64,000 nucleotides of DNA from Setophaga petechia (Eukaryota; Chordata; Aves; Passeriformes; Parulidae). The stretch spans positions 12,666,001 to 12,730,000 of the forward strand of contig JANCRA010000009.1 in the NCBI GenBank assembly GCA_024362935.1, given 5' to 3'. The translations under genes were made by a program, and so were the position numbers. This document shows, one piece after another, positions 59,255-64,000 of the stretch. The notes beneath the pieces are model-generated. The model ran no database searches. It was not told the DNA's origin and saw only the letters and a list, made by a program, of their open reading frames with translations. Within the stretch, counting starts at the first letter, position 1, and the number at the start of each line of letters is the position of its first letter.

Positions 59255-61217
59255 TGTGGTACAAAGTGTGTGCACTTATATAAAGGCTGCATGTTTGCTT
59301 CTATATTCCAGATAGTAACATTCTTTTTTATTTTAATAGAATGTTCATACACTCTTGCGTGCCTTTGATGCTGTTGAAAAACTTTCCCAAAATCTAATTT
59401 GGTTTCAAATTCAATATCAGGCTTACAAGATGTCTTCTGAAAGTGAATGTCTTCTTTTTAAGTGTGCCTTACTAATAGGTGTCCTGGTGTTGTGTACTTG
59501 CTTTCCAGAGCTCCAGATATCTTATTTTGCACTTTCAGTTTAATACTTTTAAGTTAGCAGGTAAAAGACGAGCAATCCTCAAAGGAATTGAGTGTGCCAG
59601 CCACCATTTCCCAGCCTGTACACTGCAGACTAATGTAATCCCACAGAGCTGTAACCAGTGAAAACAAGAGAGTTTTATTTGGAAGTCACCCTAGAACACC
59701 TGCTGAAAGAGACATATTCCCTGTGCATAATGTTTTTCAGCTTCTTGAGTCCAAATTTAGTGGAGAAACTTTAACTTTGATTTAGCCAACAATTAGGATT
59801 AAAAAACATAGGCCAGCTTTTTAGTATACCTTTACATTTGTTTGTTTCAATAGAATTTAAAGTTAAGCATGAATTTTCATATGAAAATTTTGATCTGACA
59901 GCTGAGGAGTAGCTTATGTCATTTATCTGCTCAAACTGACCTCAGCATTCTCTGTTGTTTTTTAAAAGTCCATGGCAATGCCATCTGCCAGAACAGTGAT
60001 GCAAATCATAAGAAGCATTACTTGGCTTTAGGTCCCTAAAGGGGGACCTAAAGGACTGCTTTACCTAAATCTGGCACCACACAACAAAGAATTTGCCATA
60101 TAGAGCTCAAAGTAAGGAAAGAAGCACTGTTGATGCCCTCAACTGTTGCATATAAAACATTTTTCTTCTCCAAACTTGATGAATCTTCATATTTGTGATC
60201 TTAAATTTTATAATGTTAAAGGAAGTTGGCCATGACTTGAAAACAGGCATCTTCCAAGAAAGAAAAAGAATAACCAAGCATTCAGAAACACTCAGTAGCT
60301 TAATGAAGCAAATGTCCTTCTCCTCTGAGTCAGTAACAGGTGACATTCTCTGGAGTTTAGGTGAATTACCTTTGGGAATAACCTTCAAGAAATACAAATC
60401 TACCCCAATATCTCTCTGAAGTTCTGCCAGCTTGTGACTGCTGACTGCTGGGTTTTTCCCACCAGAATTGTGCCTGGCTGGCCACATTCTCCTTTTTTAT
60501 TATTATCTTACAATTCCAAAAATTATCCTGCTTTTTTTTTTTTTTTTTTGTGGCATACAGTACATTGGCAGGCAACTATTTATGGATGCACACATTTGTG
60601 TGGTATGATTTTACAACACTTGGAATTACAGTCAATCTTTATTGAAATTATCTTGGAAGGGAAGTTTTTGGTAAATAAATGTCTTTAGTTATTTATAAAT
60701 GGAGGATTTAATTGCATGTCTTGCCTGTATGATTCTTGTATAAGTGTAGAATATATTTCAGACAGTTTTCCTATAAAGAACCTCTTTTCAGCTTCTTAAA
60801 CAGTGTTAGAGTTAAAACATTTTAGGAAACACTTTCTCTACTAATAGTGCAAAAATTCTTATAATCAAGCATTTTAAATTTTAAAAGTTGTTAGTTAAGT
60901 TGAATTTAAGTTGAAAATTTTGTTTTTCTTGTGTGTGCCTATTTTTAGGGGAGTATGTGGGGGAATTGAAAGTATGGTAGGAAAGTCTTTGTCTAAATAA
61001 AGAAACGAAACCCAAATCTCCTTCCCTCTCTTTCCCCTCCTGTGCACTGGCCTTAGATTCCAGAAATTCTAAATTCTGATTTTGCTGCTGGCTCATTTAA
61101 ACATCTGCTTTAAAAAATATATAAATAAATAACGTGTGCAAAAATCTTAATTCAGTGATATATTTTGGCTGTGGAGAGATCTGAACACTCAACTGCAAAA
61201 AATATTTTCTTCTGCAG

Positions 61218-61303
61218 AATCCTTGTTGCCAGATGATTATATAGTTCCCCTTGACTGGAAAGTTTCAAAGATGATCTATTTACTGTGGAAGACCTCTGTG
61301 GAG
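61218..61303 (+). CDS. N4BP2L2: N4BP2L2 exon 8: conserved C-terminal block
   Basis: After TCTTCTGCAG the exon completes codon 1214 and runs to residue 1242. It reads ESLLPDDYIVPLDWKVSKM and then IYLLWKTSVE. Joined to the end of exon 7 it forms one compact block rich in hydrophobic residues, so it is likely a folded helical module in an otherwise disordered tail. The family member N4BP2 appears to have a related segment, as I remember it. Donor GAG followed by GTATGA. Confidence 0.88.
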
Positions 61304-61890
61304 GTATGAATTTTAGGGGATTTTGGAAGGATTTCCAATATTTCAGGCGCAAAGGGGAATTCTTCAGTTCTTTGTTAGTAAATTTGCTTTTATACCCACA
61401 ATGAGGAGGCAGATGTTTTTTTCCTCCTCTGAGTATTTCTAAAACCAGCTCATTGACATAGTAGGATTCAGATTTTAAACTATCAACTTCAGAAGCCTGC
61501 ACAACTACTAGTTAAGAAAGGGTGAAAAAACTTTGATACCTGTGTCTTGACCTGACTTATGTTCATTAAGTACAAGCTACCATTATTCAGATGTTTTCTG
61601 TCTTATAGTTTTCTCTCATCATCTGAGCAGATCTCATCCTCCATCACCTCTGCTAGAGCTGCAGCAGAGAAGTTATTCTGCGTGACTGTGGGCAAATTAA
61701 TTCTCTTTGTCTAGCTGGGGAAGTGTTAACTTATAAATTAATTTTTTTCCTTGTCCAGTAGTGGAAATCAGGAAAATCCTGATTACAATGAACTAGTTAT
61801 TATAAAATAGAGCATGGACTTTGTTCTTGCCCAAAATAACATCTCTTGTCACATACCTTCTTTTTGCTGGACTAATGTTATCTATTTTAG
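61304..61890 (+). other. N4BP2L2: N4BP2L2 intron 8 (587 bases)
   Basis: From GTATGA to TATCTATTTTAG. Nothing recognisable inside. Confidence 0.85.
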
Positions 61891-61936
61891 GAAAAACAGA
61901 AACCAAACGGATTGCAGAATGAAGATGGCTTGACTG
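61891..61936 (+). CDS. N4BP2L2: N4BP2L2 exon 9 (46 nt microexon-like)
   Basis: This short exon encodes residues 1243-1257, EKQKPNGLQNEDGLT, plus one base. It lies between TATTTTAG and GTAAGTC. It is too short to be found by open-frame scanning and was identified from strong splice signals and matching phase with both neighbours. Confidence 0.85.
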
Positions 61937-63492
61937 GTAAGTCTATTCTGTGATACAAAAACTGTATAAAATTCTTCTTATCAAAGGGGTTTTGTTACCA
62001 ATTAGTGATAATACTCCTCTTTGTGCAAAAGCACAATGATGTGATAAATGAATTTATGCTGCTGTTGATCATGTCCATAGTCCACAGAGCTATGGTTGCT
62101 GTCATCACTTCATTTTTCCTCATCTAAGTGCTAAAATTGCCTTATAAAGTTTCCTACATTGAAATATTCCAGTAATTAGCTCAAGTTTATCCATTCTAGA
62201 TCATAGTGGTATTTAGCATTGTATAGTCTTTCTTGAGACTTTACTTCCTTGAAATGTTGAGTATCTTCAAGTTAATTAAACTTCATTAACACTAAAAGTT
62301 GGCAGCATAATAATAGAACCATGGAATTATTTAGCTTGGAAAAGACCTATAAGGTCATTGACACAGCCATTAACCCAGCACTGCCCGAGTCTGTCCCTCA
62401 GTGCCACATCTACTTTTTTTTTTTTTTTTTTTTTTTAACACTGTGGGAGATGATGATTTCACTACTTCCTGGGCACCGTGTTCCAATGCCCAGCCACTCT
62501 TTCAGTGAAGAAATTTTTCCTAATATCCAATCTAAACCTCCCCAGTGAAATTTAAGGCCATTTCCTTTTGTCCTGGCATTTGTTATGTGGGAAAAGAGAC
62601 CAAGCCCCACCTGGTTACACCCTCCTTTTAGGCAGCTGTTGAGAGCAATAAGGTCCCTCCTAAGTCTTTTTTTCTCCAGGCTAAACAACACCCCCAACTC
62701 CCTCAGCTGCTCCTCATCAGACTTGTGCTCTACACCCTTCCCCAGCTCCACTGCCTTTCTCTGGACATGCTCCAGCACCCTAGAGTCTTTTGATAGTGAG
62801 GGGCTGAAAACTGAACCCAGAACTTGAGGTGTGCCCTCACCAGTGCCGACTACAGGGGGACAATCCCTGCCCTGGTCCTGCTGGCCACACCACTGCTGAT
62901 ACCGGCCAGGATGCCATTGGCCTTCTTGGCCACCTGGGCACAGCTGGCTCATGTTCAGCTGCTGTCAAACAGCACTTGGGGTCACACACCTGGGCAGGAA
63001 GAGATATCAGGGTTCATGTGAAGCTCTGGACTTCTGCACGCATTAATTCCTGCAGTGTGGAAGTTATGGGATAAGGTTGCTCTTTGTCTTTTTCCGTGAT
63101 TTCCATATTAATGCACTACAATTTCTCAGGTTCTCTAACAGGTTTAAAAATACACAACAGTAGTTCCCTGAAAGCTGGTAGAATTTGCTGTCTAAAAGAG
63201 GAGAGAAGTTTCTCTATTTTAGGGGAAAGGCTGTTTCTGGAGAGGCAGTGTAAGAGTGGGAATAGACACACACATGCATGGGTGTTGTCTCTCACTCCCC
63301 ACCCCCTATGAGAGACAAAACAGAAAGATTTCATTTATTTTATAAGGCATTTAGGACACAAAAATCATGAGGATTCTAGTAAAATAAAAGCTTGTTCTAG
63401 AAATACTCTATCTTGACACAACAAAAATGAGAGACTATGTAAGGTAATTTCAGGTGGTTTTGGCTGCAGTTTGTAATTTCTTTATTTTTTAG
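61937..63492 (+). other. N4BP2L2: N4BP2L2 intron 9 (1.6 kb)
   Basis: From GTAAGTC to TTATTTTTTAG. About 40 percent of it is a reverse-oriented CR1 copy. The rest is AT-rich with no other feature. Confidence 0.85.
62313..62985 (-). mobile_element. CR1 LINE 3' region (about 670 bases), reverse orientation
   Basis: The left edge ATAGAACCATGGAATTATTT is the reverse of a CR1 tail. Landmarks GTGTTCCAATGCCCAGCCAC, CAATCTAAACCTCCCCAGTG, CAGGCTAAACAACACCC and CATGCTCCAGCACCCTAGAG follow. This is the most complete and least changed CR1 in the window. A run of more than 20 T bases at 62413-62436 interrupts it and is probably an expansion after insertion. The 180-codon frame on the minus strand lies inside it and is not a gene. 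Confidence 0.92.
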
Positions 63493-63647
63493 ATGATATT
63501 ATTAATCTTGAAGATCTAAATAAAAATCCCCAAGAGAATAAAGACTCTTCTGAAACACTATCAGACATGGAGTTATGTCAAGATGTGATAGAGGAGAGCA
63601 TCATAACCTGCACTGGCTGTCTGGATGCTCCATTTCATCAGTCATGA
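63493..63647 (+). CDS. N4BP2L2: N4BP2L2 exon 10: long-isoform C-terminus
   Basis: The exon completes codon 1258 and encodes residues up to 1308, then TGA at 63645-63647. It begins DDIINLEDLNKNPQENKDSS and ends ITCTGCLDAPFHQS. It is acidic with a CTGC motif near its end. The acceptor is TTATTTTTTAG. All nine coding exons together give 3924 coding bases, an exact multiple of three, without an internal stop. Confidence 0.88.
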
Positions 63648-64000
63648 GTGATTGTCTTAAATACTGCATGAACAAACAGGTAATCAGTCACCTTGTGAAT
63701 ATTTTACTCTTTTATTATATTTAAACAAATATCTTTTTATTATATTTGACCAAACGTCTAAAGAATATTGTTTGTTATAATTTTTAGGTGCATTTAGTAT
63801 CCTTCAATTTACTTGGGTTTTAACTGAGTTAGGGTTGAGGGTTGTTCAGATTTCGTTTCTTTCAAGCATGGACGGGGAAAAGAGAAGGCAGTATTTTGTT
63901 ATTAAAGCCATATGATTTTATTTTTTCCTCTGAAATCTAAAACATGTGTGGTGAAGTGAAAGCAGCAGGGTAGGATGCCTAAGAAGCTGAATTTATTCCC
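63648..64000 (+). other. N4BP2L2: Start of long-isoform 3' untranslated sequence or intron
   Basis: After the stop the sequence contains AACAG followed by GTAATCAG at 63679/63680, a plausible 5' splice site, so the transcript may splice again before polyadenylation outside the window. I see no polyadenylation signal with a good context in the last 350 bases. Confidence 0.4.

Larger units (their letters stand above)
58808..61217 (+). other. N4BP2L2: N4BP2L2 intron 7 (2.4 kb)
   Basis: The intron contains a 10-base-arm hairpin at 59047-59081 and a diverged tandem duplication at 59158-59254. There is a T-run at 60531-60550. No transposon family was recognised. Open frames on the minus strand around 60107-60575 are not supported. 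Confidence 0.8.
28420..63679 (+). other. N4BP2L2: N4BP2L2 gene, plus strand, short and long isoforms
   Basis: This is the gene for NEDD4-binding protein 2-like 2 (also called PFAAP5), recognised from its kinase-like exons and from matching motifs in the amino half. Coding exons: 30959-32388, 39388-39512, 39847-39935, 40283-40359, 43689-43887 (short) or 43689-43832 (long), then 57033-58807, 61218-61303, 61891-61936 and 63493-63647. All boundaries have AG and GT ends and all phases agree. The short protein is 639 residues (human about 583) and the long one 1308. In human cells the product is reported to act with GFI1 in control of neutrophil elastase transcription. The P-loop module resembles the polynucleotide-kinase domain of N4BP2. 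The gene may extend past the right edge in its 3' untranslated part. Confidence 0.93.

Noticed and set aside
62410..62952. 180-codon minus-strand open frame
   Set aside because: It lies wholly in a CR1 3' region and ends in a Lys run made by the T-run; it is not a host gene.
32389..63492. N4BP2L1 as an alternative identity for the downstream exons
   Set aside because: The downstream exons join in phase to N4BP2L2 exon 6 and contain no second P-loop domain, which N4BP2L1 would need.
1..64000. CRISPR arrays, bacterial operons, tRNA or rRNA genes
   Set aside because: No regularly spaced repeats, no clover-leaf or rRNA sequence and no gene-dense coding were seen; the window is vertebrate.

Overview
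The window is vertebrate nuclear DNA, and most likely from a bird of the songbird type. Genes are split by long AT-rich introns, CR1 LINE 3' fragments are scattered throughout on both strands, and there are LTR copies of the ERVK and ERVL kinds common in passerines. There are no operons, CRISPR arrays or prokaryotic signals. I found no new multi-gene system.

Layout. (1) Positions 1 to about 17.74 kb hold no recognisable exon, only AT-rich sequence and six CR1 fragments. I infer that this is intron 1 of PDS5B, transcribed leftwards. (2) About 16.9-18.1 kb is a CpG island that looks like the PDS5B promoter and non-coding exon 1 on the minus strand. (3) About 18.1-28.2 kb is the spacer between two divergent genes. 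It holds two CR1 copies, a smaller orphan CpG island (19.2-19.7 kb), a probable LTR (24.1-24.7 kb), a solo ERVK LTR with an exact 6-bp target duplication (24956-25251) and another ERVK-like LTR abutting the next promoter (27.5-28.1 kb). (4) 28.2-28.9 kb is the N4BP2L2 CpG-island promoter. (5) From there to the right edge runs N4BP2L2 on the plus strand. I could place nine coding exons, and every exon junction agrees in reading phase.

N4BP2L2 encodes two proteins here. The short form (639 codons) is exons 2-6, with a long disordered N-terminal part followed by a P-loop polynucleotide-kinase-like domain that ends at a stop at 43885. The long form (1308 codons) uses a 5' splice site inside exon 6 (after 43832), skips 13.2 kb, and adds a 1775-nt exon rich in Ser, Glu and Lys plus three small exons that end at 63647. 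The choice is between an internal splice site and polyadenylation in the exon 6 tail. The locus arrangement, N4BP2L2 head-to-head with PDS5B, is the one known in human on 13q13; the human neighbour N4BP2L1 would lie to the right of this window.

The observations I consider most worth checking are the short/long switch in exon 6, the same 12-base GGCGCCATTTTG element in sense orientation in both CpG islands, the orphan CpG island between the genes, the LTR lying against the N4BP2L2 promoter, and an unassigned exon-like open frame at 52.6 kb in the long intron.
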